Shown in pieces: positions 30,201 through 43,348 of a DNA stretch of 64,000 nt (its first letter is position 1; each line of letters opens with the position of its first letter). The position numbers were made by a program, and so were the translations under genes. Below the pieces are notes generated by a model. That model made no database searches. It had not been told where the DNA came from and saw nothing but the letters and a program-made list of their open reading frames with translations. Source of the DNA: Sipunculus nudus (Eukaryota; Annelida; Sipuncula; Golfingiida; Sipunculidae); contig CM049321.1 of NCBI GenBank assembly GCA_026874595.1, forward strand, positions 46,803,797 through 46,867,796, in the 5' to 3' direction.

Positions 30201-33200
30201 CAGGAGGTATCACTATTATATGTTTTGGAATATGATAAAAATGACTAAAAATAGGCAGACAATTGTCCATAAGAAAATATAATTTGTGTTATGTTAAGCC
30301 AATAGTAAATGTAAATTATTCTTAAGCATGTTAGAAAAAATTGTTATAATTGGATTGTTGTTTTATATGTATAACCTGTCTGTGTGTTTTAATTTCATTA
30401 TAATCTGAGCCAAGTACAACTGTGTACTCCGATTCAACTGAACAAGGTATATTGTACCTCTGCATTTTGACAGAACTTATGATACACTTGGCCTTTAAAA
30501 ATCCTTATTTGTTCGTTATTTTATTTGATATCCTGGTATGATAATATATTACATTTTGCAAAGAAGTGAATATAATGCTCTAATCATATTAGCATTTCAG
30601 GTAAGCACAATCTTAAGCAGTTACCAACAGAATAACTATTTCACTACATTTAATAACGGCAAGAAAAAGACTATGCTTTTCAACTGCAGTTAATCTGCCA
30701 TAGTTTTTTACAGCAATTAATCATCTTTGTTAAAATGTTGCCCTTCTACTGGATAACAATTATATCAATTTGTTCTTTTTTCTACAGATTTTTTTTTAGT
30801 ACAAACAATTATTGCTCTTAAGCAAATATACCTAGGGGATGTGAAAAAGGAATAGTAAATTGGATTTTTGCAAAAAAAACTATAACAATGTGTTACAAGT
30901 AGGATGTTTAAATGTGTTACCCACTTCACTCTTTTCATTCTTATCAGAGCCAACGAAAACCGTATACTCCGATACAACTGAACAAGGTAAGCTGTTTAAG
31001 TATGGCGCATTGAACAGAGAAAGCAGCAGACGAAGTTTAGTTTTACATTACAAATGACCATGATGACTGCAGTTTATTTGCCGTAATGTTTCTTTACAGT
31101 CAAATTAATTGATGTTTTCCAAGAACTTTTCTTCATAATTTTAAAAGTTACAATTTCTAAAGAATATGGGAATTATATAAATTTGCCAGTTATATGGACC
31201 TTTTTAGAGAAAGTTATATTTATTATTCATCAACAATTATAACGCCTAATGGTGATATTGACGCTAACGCATTAGTAAATGTAAATATTGCGAAGCGTGC
31301 TATATTTTTTTATATTACATTGTCGTTTTACATGAATAACTTCATTTTCTATTTGATTCTAATCAGAGCAAAGGACAACCGTATACCCTGATACAACTGA
31401 ACAAGGTAAATTGTACCTCCAGCATTTTATTTAAACATTATAGAACCCTTAGCCGCAAACAATATCTCATCTGTTTGCTTAGAATCGAAATATATGTGAC
31501 TTAATAAATTCCCTGGTACTCTTTTATAACAAAGTTTACAATTATGTTATTGAAGTGTCCAAAAAATATAAATTCAAGTAAGCAGAACTTTCAAGAGGTA
31601 TCCCTATTATATGTTTTAGAATATGATAATAATGACTAAAAATAGGCAACATCATCCATAAGGAAAAATAATTTGTGTGATGTTATGCCAATTTGATGTA
31701 AATTATTGTTAAGCATGTTAGAGAAAATTGTTATAATTGGATTGTTGTTTTATATGTATAACCTGTCTGTGTTTTTTTAATTTTGATTCTAATCAGAGCC
31801 AGGTACAACCGTGTACTCCGATACAACTGAACACGGTATATTGTACCTCCTGCATTTTGGCAGAACAGATAATACATTTGACCTTAAACAATACTCATTT
31901 GTTTGAAATTTTATTTTATATCCTGGTATGACAATATATTACATTTTGCAATGAAGAGAATAAACAGCTCTAATCATAAAAGTAAGCCTAAAGTAAGCAC
32001 ATTTTTGAGAAGGTAGCAACAGAATAACTTATTCACTACATTAAATAATCGCAAGCTATAGACTATGTTTTTCAACTGCAGTTAATTTGTCATAATTTTT
32101 TACAGCAATTTATCATCTTTGTTAAATGTTCGCCTTTCTCATGAATAACAATTATATCAATTTGCTCTTTTCTCTGCATTTTTTAGTCCCAGTATTTATT
32201 GTTCTTCAGAGAATATACCTAGTGAACGTATACACGCAATAGTAAATGTAAATTTTTGCGGAGCATATTAAATCAATGTGAAACAAGTAGGTTGTTTTAC
32301 ATGTATTAGCCACTTCACTCTTTTGATTCTTATCAGCGCCAACGACAACCGCATACTCTGATTCAACTGAACAAGGTAAGCTGTATCTTCGCATTTTAGC
32401 AGAAGGCATGAAACACATGGCCTCAAACAATTTCACATCCGTGTCCACATATTCAAAATACTCCCACTTATCTAATCCCCTGGTATGATTTGATTTTAAA
32501 ATAATGGGGTTAACATTTTCAAATTATAAAAAAACTAGTTAAGTTAGACGAATTGAATAGAGGAAGCAGCAGAATAAGTTAAGTACTTCATAAGAAATGA
32601 CAAGGATGACTGCAGTATATTTGCCGTGAAGTTTTCTTACAGACATATTCATTAATGTTTGACTTTCAATTTCGAATATTACAAAAAGAAGTTTTGTCAA
32701 TCATCAATATGTAAAATTCGCCAAATGAACAGTAAACAATTCCTTACAGGATGACAGCCCAAATCTTATCCAATCTTATCACGCTCGTCATTAAAGGCAC
32801 AATCCTCAGGGCAACGCTCGCCATAATATTGGTACATCCAAAAGAGATGGACAGTCCAGGTTCTTTTTATCCGACTGAGATCATTACATGCAGAAAAATT
32901 AATGCGAGAAAACAGGATTGGTACAATCATTGAAAAATTACTATACTCTGGAGAGGCGTTCAACACTCGAGGCACAATATAAAAAACAATGAGTCTATAT
33001 TGACGCACATGGAATCATGGGTTCTTCAACTGAAAGTTTGGTACCCAGAAAGATCGCCCAAGGCAGTTTTGCCGCTGGTCATATTACTATAGCCAAACAC
33101 TATCGAGCTCCGAGGATCCACCACAGGACACACGCCCAATCTAGGTTAATTGAGTCACACAAATACACTCGTCACGGCACCCCTCGACGTCCAACAAACC

Positions 33201-35831
33201 CTTGGCTTACAGGGTTTTCACGGCAAATAGAAAAAAAAGTACAGACATATCATGCTTGTCTGCGGTATCGGTACCCGAAGATGTCACAGCAAAATGATAT
33301 TCGGGACCCATGCGATTAGCATATACTTGAAATTGATTTGGCCTGCAAGACTTCACCAAGGCTTTTTTTAAACCCACATCGACGGATTACCGGTTCGTTG
33401 GTTATTTCGACTCTACTCTCATGTCCGTTAGAGGGATTCGCTTGGAAACTTTCAGACACTGACTGTCTGCGGAGAACTGTCACTTAGGGAACATATTCCA
33501 TATTCTATTAGGGAACATAACCAGATGATTGTTTTGATAATATATAATACATTTATATGGAGTATCGGGTTAGGAAATAAAGCGTGAGATCGTTGGTTAA
33601 AGAACACATCTCATTTTTTTGTTAATTCCAAAGCAGGTTAAGAGCGTGTCTCTTTTTATGTTAATCTCGGAACAGTTTTAATTTCGTTGAAGGCGTCTCT
33701 GTTTGGCGGTCTCTCTAGTTCAGAGGGTTCGTTGCAGATTTCAAAGGAGGTGCCCCTGTGTAAGTTAGATTTTTTCAGGGTCTATCTCTAGAGGTATGTC
33801 CATATTTATATTCAAACTGTAATCGATGGTCGGCGTAATTGGAATTGGTGAATGGGCAGAAGACGAGCAAGACAATGCTCGACACAAGTGGCCGTCCAGC
33901 GTTCTGATTAGGTACAGACAGGCGATATCAGCAGTCCGGGGACTGGTCTGATGGTGTCACGGTGAAGACAGCTGAGATGTGATGTCTACAAGCGTTAATA
34001 GTCGATGTCTGTGGAAGGAAACAAACGATTAATCTGTAAAGGTCATCAGAGGGAGTATGGCATATCTGCCGAAGGACTGGTAAATCTGTCGATGTATACC
34101 TGTTGTGAACACTTCTATGAACAGACCAGGGATTTTATTTAAACGCTTTATTGTAGAGGTACATGATATTGCAATGTGAAAGCTTATTCTGCTACCTATA
34201 ACTGGATGATTCCAGGAGACATCAGCTGTAAAAGACTGTGATTCAACGCCGAGAAAGAGAAGCGATGGGTGAACTGTGTCAAACGTGTATACTTCAGCGA
34301 GTAATTATGGGTTATTGGAGATCCATGTGTATAAAGACTGAATGTACTGCACACACAACGCGAGCCACTAAATTAGGCAAACAGTGTTACATCCCGGTAT
34401 CACGTGTGCGTGATGGTCATGATGGTCATTACTAGTAACAGAGTAATTGGAACTTTGCCGTATACTGTCATTAATGGACTCAGTGTATATTTATGTGTTA
34501 TCCCCAATGTTCGTTTGTAAGAAGCGCCTCTACAGAGAATGTGAATAATTTCTTTATTTTACATAACAATTGTTTTGTTAAATCATGTCTTATTTTCTTT
34601 TTGGTATGTAGTTATGATGAGTTCTACCTGTTGGTTTGACTTTTAAGAGAACCTGGACGTTCACATCTTGACCGGTGTGACACTGACCCTCTGGCCTCTC
34701 AGCTAATCAGTATTGGACTCTCCCCTAGACCCATGACAACCTTAGACAACTACACCAAGCGCGCTGACCCAGGAGTTTCTGACCCAGATTTCCTGATTCC
34801 ATACTATATACCAGTCCTGACGTCATACCTACTGACCGACCTTGGCCCATCGTTCAAATACACTAAAATACAAACTCTGGACACGCCTCCAGAGGTAAAT
34901 GTATGACAATCAAGCAGAATGGGCGCTGTCCCTGGAGGCTAGCGTATATGTGCCACCACAGGAACCGGTCAAGACAAATCTCACTGATTTACGACTGCAC
35001 TGACTTCAACCCGAAGAATATATTTCGGTTCCTACTTCTAAGTTAACATCACAGTTCTCTGGTGACAACGACCAGATAGTGGCTATACATTTCAAATGCG
35101 CCTAATTTGCCATGAAGTTTCTTGACAGCCTTTCATCATCGTAAGCTTTTCTAAAATATAAACATAAAATGCTTGTTTTCACTGGATTTCTATTTTAATT
35201 CTACTCAGAAGCAAAGACAACCGGTTACTACGCTACAACTGAGCAAGGTAAGTTGAACATACACCATTGAAGCAGAAGGTATAAAAAATTGCCTCAGCAA
35301 TTTCAGATACGTTTGCAAAGATTCAAATGTGTGTCATTTATTAAATACCCTTGAGCGGCATGATTACTATTAACTTCTACAAAGATGTGAAAACCACATG
35401 CCATTTTCAAGTAGGCAGAATTTTAAGTAGATAGCAACAGCATAATTAATGCACTACATTAATATCGACCAGATGAATGTTATGGTTTCAACTGCAGTTA
35501 ATTAACCGTCAAGTGTCATTACTGCCTTTTACAATCATTATTATTCTTAAGTAGAAAAATGGTAAAAATTTGCTCGATTGCTCTACGATTTTTTATACAA
35601 GCAATTACTGTTCATACTGTTCATCTAGTGGCGATGTTAACACGCAATAGTAAAAGTAAATTATTGCAAAGCTTGCTATATATAATAATTGGATTGTCCT
35701 TTTAGATGTATTACTTGCTTATCATTTTTATTTGCCTGCTTGTTCTGCATTTTTATAAATACTATTTATTGCTCATATCGATTTTTTCTCAGAATCATCG
35801 ACAATTGAAACAATGACGATCTCTGAAGAAG
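27202..35831 (+). CDS. Copy B stalk microexon series (12 exons)
   Basis: Exons at 27202-27240, 28072-28110, 28792-28830, 29183-29221, 29724-29762, 29976-30014, 30948-30986, 31367-31405, 31797-31835, 32337-32375, 35209-35247 and 35793-35831. They match A1, A3-A7 and A9-A14 base for base as far as read by eye. The dead units are also copied: the A2 counterpart starts at 27624 and still has its acceptor, and the A8 counterpart (30408-30446) has the same broken acceptor. Confidence 0.65.
34640..35104 (+). pseudogene. Copy B of the decayed unrecognised coding segment
   Basis: Same reading-frame break and same internal TGA as at 7726-8190. It lies in the counterpart of the inserted block, about 32744-35094. 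Confidence 0.5.
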
Positions 35832-35948
35832 GTGAAGTTTATCTTTATTTTACCTTAACTCATAAACAAACATGATAAGTTGTAGTGTTGATAACGCAAA
35901 TACAATATGTAAATCATAGATTAATATTCTTGTAAATTATAATTATTA

Positions 35949-35983
<35 letters not shown>

Positions 35984-36178
35984 ATACATTTGCGTAGCGG
36001 ATTCCAGATATAAACAAAGGAAAATTTTGAAGAATATTAATGTTAATGCCATTCAATATTTTTTTTACTGTGAATAGTCGATCTTTTTTTCTTTACGATC
36101 AAATCAAACTCAGAATATTTTCTATTCGAGTTCATTTACACAATAGAAATTTAAACATCTTGTGATACTACATTGTAG

Positions 36179-36205
36179 ATATTCCATGTGACCAAAGCGC
36201 TGATG
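36179..36205 (+). CDS. Candidate 27-nt microexon, copy B
   Basis: Identical to 9265-9291 (DIPCDQSAD in phase 1) with the same splice signals. Confidence 0.45.
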
Positions 36206-37037
36206 GTAAGCTGATGATCTTTATCTCTTTGGAAACACATATAGTCTTCAGCTTGAGTAAATAGGATAATCTGATAATAGGACGTAGCCAAGTGAAGGCA
36301 TGAGAGGTCCTCGGTTCGTTTTTAATGACAAAATTGGCAAACCTTGATTGGACTTTGCACATGAAATATTAGGAATAACACATCAATCTTGTCGTATGAT
36401 ATATGTTTATACTCCTTCAACAGACAGCGATTGATATATCCTTAATAAAACATGTGAATACGTAAATCATTATCACTAGCTGTTTAGAACAAGCAGTTTT
36501 GACATCTGATAATATTTTTCTCATTCTTTGTTTATTGTAAATCAGTGTATATTTACCACATACACACTATGTAGTTCATTTTGTTATTACTCATGAAAAT
36601 GTTTCAATCAAAGTTGATAAATATGGAAAAAAAAGAAAGATGGCGGATGAGCTCCTTCAACAACTAAGAATGTCACGAATATGAGTGTTTTGCCATAACG
36701 TCCAAAAACAAAGGGTAATTGAGAAGGATATGAAAAGCTCAAATAATGATTTTTTAATATTCCCAGAAACACTTCTTGTCACTGAATAGGCACTATTGAT
36801 ATCCACAAGCATTAAGGTTTTTGCACCATTAAGTAATTTACGTTGTGCCATCAGGGTATGCATGTGTACTTACATTATATAAAAATGTTGTTTCGTCGGT
36901 GCGGATGAAGTGTTATTAAGTATTTTTTTTTTTATTTTAAATGTAAAATCCAATGATTGACATAATTGTAATTCATTACACGTATATATTAGTATCATCA
37001 TATGTCACATTTAGATGATGTTCACATTTTTGTGCAG

Positions 37038-37091
37038 AAGGGAAGCAACCATTGCCTTATTTAAGACATGGATGTACAGCTAACGAAGAAG
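37038..37091 (+). CDS. Linker exon, copy B (54 nt)
   Basis: Counterpart of 10125-10178 with identical exon sequence; acceptor TTTTTGTGCAG, donor AAG/GTAAAC. Confidence 0.6.
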
Positions 37092-37572
37092 GTAAACATA
37101 ATTTGAAAGTTTCAAATACTCACATAATGTAATACCTCGGAGAGAAACTTAATTGTAAACAAATCAGATTACCTCCCATTTTATATTGCCAGTCCTTTTC
37201 ATATCAGTAAATATTAGAATTCTAGGAAGTACATGCATTCTCAGAAAAAAAAGATGGACTGAGGTCTTAAATAATTATAAAAATTATAATTCAAATGTAA
37301 TAATTACAATTATAATAATTATTATGATTATAGTCATTATATCTAAAGAGTGAATAGTGGATATTTTTAACAGGTTCTTTGTGAACATAACCCAGAATTC
37401 CATATATTCAGGCTCTAGAATGGACCTAGTTTACCTCATTAGGGCACCCCTCTTGAAACAAGCTCAAAAATAAAAACGTCCATGCTCCTATCCGAGCTGT
37501 AACGATATAAAACAAATTTGAGTGTATACATTAGACTGATTTTGGTTATAAAATACGGTGAATATATGTCAT

Positions 37573-37611
<39 letters not shown>

Positions 37612-37620
37612 GAATTTCAG

Positions 37621-38213
37621 AAATAAAAGAAATGGTGAACCATGAAACATTTCTGGATATGTTCCTGGGTATCGGGGCCAGAGGGTACACTGTACTAAAG
37701 GCAGTCATTATGTGTAAACTACAAAATAGGTGGAAACAAATACTTTGGGTCGTCTGCAGAAATTGCGTGATTAATGACGCAAAACAACCTAGAACACGAC
37801 ATGCAGAATAAAATCTAATGCTACAAATGAAGCACCGAGTGGTTAAAGAAAATATCAAACAGGAACGGAGAAAAACTAAGAAAGGATGTGAATTCTGTAC
37901 TGTTATAAACAATCAACCTTGTATTTTCTGCAGCGGAAAATATCGGAAGTAAAATTGATCAATATAAAAGGGACCGTGTACGTCAGACGGAGTGTGAAAT
38001 GCAGGTGATAAGTAACAAAATTAAAACCGGTGTCTGGACAAAAGACGATTGTTTGTATGAGACTGATGAGGAAACCGAAAGCGACAAAACGCTCATCGGC
38101 ACCAAAGCCTTGCGCCCACCACAGCAACCGTTGCAATCAGGCTCCGGGGCACAAATGCCTCGTCCTCAAGCAACGTACCAAGAAAGAAGAAAAACACCCG
38201 CCCCATACGCCTA
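37621..38213 (+). pseudogene. Disrupted deaminase terminal exon, copy B
   Basis: Counterpart of 10697-11595. The acceptor TGAATTTCAG is kept, now preceded by a long TA tract. Codon 64, next to the catalytic HAE, is TAA (37809-37811). A deletion at 37936/37937 removes 272 bp equivalent to 11013-11284, with a 2-bp GG microhomology; it takes out the domain's C-terminal half just after PCIFC and shifts frame. In the 316 bp before the deletion I count 14 substitutions against copy A, 10 of them changing the residue or making the stop. This fits a non-functional deaminase. Confidence 0.75.
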
Positions 38214-38531
38214 GTCTTATGTCAATCATACGCCTCACTTTACTAAGATGTAACCAGAATGGGGAAAAAAGTTCCAAAATTATTTTTTAAAATTAATTTT
38301 CTTATATATTAACATTGGATAATGTTGCGTCACATGAAACAATACATTCTATTAATTGAATCCATTTTCACTACAGAATGTTAGACCGCTAGATGCATAT
38401 GCAGCGATCATCTAAAACGGCTCTGCATTTGCTACAAACAATGGTCAAATTGATTTAAATGGCTTATGATAGCAGCTGAAAAAAAATCTTCGACGTGTAG
38501 GTTCCTAGTGTGTCACTTATTTTAATTACAA

Positions 38532-38537
38532 AATAAA
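38532..38537 (+). terminator. Candidate polyadenylation signal, copy B
   Basis: AATAAA matching 11868-11873 in copy A. Confidence 0.35.
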
Positions 38538-38599
38538 CAGCGCTCTCCGTGTATTTATATTGGTCTGGTGGATGAGTGTTTGCCGTATTACAATTACAA

Positions 38600-39610
38600 T
38601 ATCAGATTTACACGAACGCGTAACATAATCCTTCGCACCTGCTCCTGTGGGTCAGGGGTAGAGCACAGGACCCAAAGCCGTTTAAATCTCAGTCGAGGCG
38701 GTAAGATTTTCACAGTCGGCCAGCACCCAATGTAAGCGCTCTGCGAGCTTAATTGAAAGGCTGCTCCCCACAGCCGTGAGTCATTCACAAACCAGTGCGT
38801 CTCTGGGAACTTCCTCGGTTTCATGTCCCAGCAATGGGTTGATTACACACCATGACCCACCAGTGCGGTAGAAACCTTACCTGGGTAACAACTGGATGCA
38901 TAACTTTTATGATAGGAAGCGAGTTCTACCGCCCTGCTAAATAGTTCCACACAGAAATGGAATTCTGCAGATGTACATTCTAAAACTAATAATTAAATGA
39001 GAAAGCATTAAAAAATGGAGGTGGTTACCACTTCTAAATTAGGAAAAAAAGGGGAAAAAAACCGCGAATATATCTAAGCATCGGCTGCTTACAAATATCA
39101 TCGATATTATAAACAAATACAATTATAAAGAAACACCATTTTTATTGGAAACTATTTGTTTTGGACAAGACTGCAATAGTTGATCCTGTAACAGAGGTGT
39201 TTGTGCACGAGAATTCTGGTAGAGTGTTTTACAAATATGAAACGAAATGGACAATCACGCTTTTCTAAACATTTGCAATGGCTATACGTCTTCACTATTT
39301 TTCTTTTATTGGAAGTGACCGCCTCCAATTTTGTAATTCTAACTAAACTACCTATGCATACATCTGCAGAATTCCATTCTGGTTTCGGACTACTTAACAG
39401 GGCAAAATCACACGCTTCCTCTCATTGTATATCCCAGCATAAACAACGCCCGATGACTACTGCACCTACTGGCCCTGGGTGCGTAATCGTCCCCATTACA
39501 TGGAAAATATTACTGTCTCTACTGAGAAACGAATTCAAAATCTCTCGACTTTGAGTCACGTGCTCCACCCCTGTGCCTCAGAAGCCGGTTAGGCTGCACG
39601 TATTTATATG
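38600..39610. mobile_element. SINE-like inverted pair, copy B
   Basis: Counterparts of 11970-12260 and 12690-12935 with scattered substitutions; the inverted-repeat geometry is preserved. Confidence 0.5.
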
Positions 39611-40374
39611 TAGACAGTGCTAGCTATTATGCTAGAACTGTCACAATTACAGATTCTTTATGTACCTATTATTCCAAAAATGTTAAGTGATTTGATAATT
39701 CATTTGATCCATGATATTCCAGTGAAATTCTTCAGTATAGAATGCCATGACAAGAAATCAAGGGAAGGTCGTTAATTTCTGAAGATAATAAAAATTTTAA
39801 GATTGCAATACCTTACATTTTACGGTCTCTCTTCAGAAAGCGAAATAATAAAAGGAAAATGAACAGACGCACTACATTGTTTAAATGTTATTAATAATTT
39901 TCTAAGTCTTACCTTCATTTTAAGTTAGGAAACTACGGAGGAAAGTCCCAAAACGTAAACATGTGGCACCTCACGTCCGCATGCCGATTTTTTTTTTAAA
40001 TCATACCCGCCCCTATGTAAAATAATACAGCCAAAAAGACATATAATTCGCTTAAGTCCGCGGAGGTTGTGAGCCCAAGATCAATATTAATTAAAATACA
40101 GTTACACCGAGAGAATTTACAGTTGATTAAGAGGGCAATATCTAAATATTAAGTTCGTGACGTAATAATAAAATAAACTGTGATGTAAATATAAGTATCG
40201 GTGTCAGTAATTCTCCTTAAATGGATTCTCACCAGAAATAGTTATATGATCAGCTCATTTTATATTGATTTATTCATACCAAAAATCCATCAAAATGTAA
40301 AATATCTTTTACATAAAGTTTCCGAAAGCAAACGGTATTTAAAAAAGATATTTTCATTGTATTATTGCTTTCGT

Positions 40375-40650
40375 GGTGGCGGTGATGGTAAAGATGGCGG
40401 TAACGGTGATGGTATTGGTGATGCTAATGGTTATGATAGTTGTGGTTATAGTGGTGGTGGTGATGGTCGTGGTTATAGTGGTAGTGGTGATGGTGGTGAC
40501 AGTGGTGGTGATGGTTAGTAACTTTCTTCTTTCTTGGTATTAGTGGTGATTGTGGTAACGGTTAGAACCTTTCCGCTTTGATGCTACTAGTGGTGAAGGT
40601 GATAAGGGTGGTGGTATTGCTAGTAATGCCAATGATTGTCGGCGGAGGTG
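40375..40650. repeat. GGTGRT-type minisatellite, copy B
   Basis: Longer than copy A by about two dozen bases near 40450-40485 (extra GGTGGTGGTGATGGTCGTGG), as expected of slippage. Confidence 0.8.
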
Positions 40651-40871
40651 GGTTTACACTACAAGTATCAAACTGATACTGTGTGATAGCAGATCTCAAC
40701 ATTTTTCTTTTCCTAGTATTGTATACTTCCATTACTGAGTTTATTAAAATACCTTATAATTAAAACAACGATGTATCATACTTGTTTATCAATACAATGT
40801 ATAGTGTAAATCTGCATGGTTACCGGTGAGTTTAGTGTGTGTGTGTGTGTGTGTGACGAGATGGTTGTACA

Positions 40872-40916
<45 letters not shown>

Positions 40917-41214
40917 TTTGTTCAACGTCGGGGTCTCTCATGATTATAAACCTACAGACGTCTCATTCAATGATTAGATAATATATTTTCGTTGATTTGT
41001 TACATGAATTACATAAATCCGTGAACACTCAGAATTTACCAGTACAGTTAAGAAAACTGATAAAGAAAAAGTACCATTTGATAGCCTATCACTGTCCTTC
41101 CGTTATCTTTGACGGTAAAATCTTGACCACTCTTTTCGGTTGTTCATTTGCAGTCAGGTTACGCCAAATGTTAGTATATTGGAGTTATATATGTCCAGGA
41201 GCTGGATTTGTGAC

Positions 41215-41335
41215 CAGTGGCGCCAATTTATCTTCAAGGGTGGGGGGATTGCTCCCATACACACACACATATATATATATAAAATATCGTATGTATGACA
41301 CATTTCAAATACATTAGCACCCATATGACACATTT

Positions 41336-41395
<60 letters not shown>

Positions 41396-41661
41396 ATTAC
41401 ATTTCAAATATACTGCAATAATGTAAAAGGTTTTAGAAAATAAGGTATTGTGTTTCCAGTATACAAATTATTCAAAACTAGTGTTAGATGTAATATTTCA
41501 TAGTAAACTCACAAATGACACAAAAGTCTATAATTCTATTCATTAATATTTTTATTTGCAATATATAAATATTATTCTCTGAATAGGGTGGGGGGGGGGA
41601 TGATTACATTCACTAGTGGATATATACCCCCCTTCCCCGTCCCCCTATATTGACGCCCCTG
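41215..41661. mobile_element. hAT-type MITE with intact target-site duplication, copy B
   Basis: Ends as in copy A, flanked on both sides by TTTGTGAC (41207-41214 and 41662-41669), a perfect 8-bp duplication as hAT elements make. The interior has TA microsatellites (41341-41392) and no transposase. Confidence 0.75.
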
Positions 41662-42954
41662 TTTGTGACCGCGTCGTTTGGTTTCGAATTTCGGATAACC
41701 CTAACACTTCCACAAAGGAACGTGTTAGTGTTTATGTTCAAAGAGAGCCCAGAAAAGCTGCAAGAAAAAATAGGTCTGAAAGACCAAAGAGAAACGTGTA
41801 AATTCGGATGAGACTCTCTTAGTGATATCAAAACATACACAAAAACTGTTACCTTGTTCAACTAATAAATTGTTCTACGGACCCCCGAGTCAGAAATAAA
41901 AAGTAAGGGGGCGTTTTTTTGTAACCATGAATTTAAAATACGCGAAAACGTGCGGCATTCCTGGTGGGAATGGTGCCAAACGGGATTATCCACTTTAAAT
42001 CAGACTTTTCTTAACCCGGAAGTTCCGAGTGCAGTGTTCTCCATTTAAAAGCAATCCCTGATTTTTATCTTGATATACATAAGCACACACAGGTTGGTTT
42101 ACTACTGACCTATATTGTCTTCTATTTACAGGGGGCGTAGATGCATTAAAACCCAATGCTAGGTGTATAGCAGGTGCTAACTAGTTCACCTAACCTCTAG
42201 GAAACTCTTTTATGGTAACAGCGTCGGAGATTAAGTTATAAAATTTGGATATATCGGTATAATATTTTTTAAAAAGGCTTGCGAACATTTACTGAGACCC
42301 TCACAAAAGTTCCCCGCGTTCGCGGATTGGTTAGGGAAACATCTCGATGACAAATATAACAATACACATTTGCCTGTAATTAGTATTTTAGTATATGTTC
42401 TGTTGTTAATTTAAATAATTATGTTTTTTAAAGGATAAATAAATACATTATATCATATATTGAATATAGTTATTTTTATCCCACTGTAAAGGTGCAGGCA
42501 TCCCATTTAAGAAAGCTTCCTCGTATACATGACAGGTGGCGCCAACTGTATTCATGTATTCGTAACATACATCGATATATTTATCTCTGGAGTGGTTTTA
42601 CATATACGCCTGATATTTTGCCTATTAATACATCCTTGATACACTTACCAGGTGCATAAGTTTGGTAATCGTTTCTTTGTAGCGTCCAGCCATAAATTTG
42701 TTTGGTTAAAACATGCACATATATCAAGATGAGTTGATGAATCAACATGATATTTATTAATCTTGGTAAGCCCGGTCGTAGAAAGCATTTATCTCAGAAG
42801 TTGATAAATGAATCAAGAGATGCATTTATTTCAGGAGTGGTATGAGGTAACGCGCCTAAAATGTGCATGTCCGTACTTCTACGAATGGGTTAAATGTAAC
42901 AAGACTGGTGGCGTCACCTAATATCAATTTCATCAATCGACAAGGGACAATGTT

Positions 42955-43220
42955 CTAGGCGTAGTGCACAATGCTCAAAGCCGGGAGATTTCGAATCTCA
43001 GCCGAGGCGGTGAGATTCATTACGGTCGGGCTGATTCATGATTTTTGCAGGAGCTCTTTGCAGGCTTACTGGGAAGGCCCTGACCCACTGCCGTGTTTCA
43101 CTATCAAAAGAGTGCGCCTTTCGGGGGTTATACACACATAGACCGGAGACAGAAAACAGTACAAGGATGCCCTCAGGTGCTCCTGTCTACACATAAAGCT
43201 TCGTGCAAGTATAGGAAAGG
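42955..43220 (+). mobile_element. SINE-like element, copy B
   Basis: Counterpart of 16375-16640 with a few substitutions. Confidence 0.45.
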
Positions 43221-43302
43221 GACACACTTAAATTTACTCAAACAATGATCTACACCTCAGTGACGGTGGAACGTTGATACGAATTGGAGGGAGGAGGAAG
43301 AT

Positions 43303-43348
<46 letters not shown>

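Larger units (their letters stand above)
19547..38213 (+). pseudogene. Gene B: stalk gene with disrupted deaminase exon
   Basis: The chain runs from the Pro-rich spacer exons (19547, 20193, 21597, 22124, 23076, 23612, 26038) through 26764 into the copy B stalk exons and then the copy B terminal exon. All internal junctions are phase 1. The stalk part is intact: every copy B stalk exon is identical to its copy A partner. The deaminase exon is not, so the locus would encode at most a stalk ending just after the HAE motif. It is possible that it still makes a secreted mucin-like protein. Gene A presumably has similar Pro-rich exons left of the window. Whether A and B are one or two transcription units cannot be settled from sequence. 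Confidence 0.5.

Noticed and set aside
40201..40518. A 105-codon frame rich in Gly and Asp
   Set aside because: It is a translation of the GGTGRT minisatellite; copy A differs in unit number and lacks the same frame.
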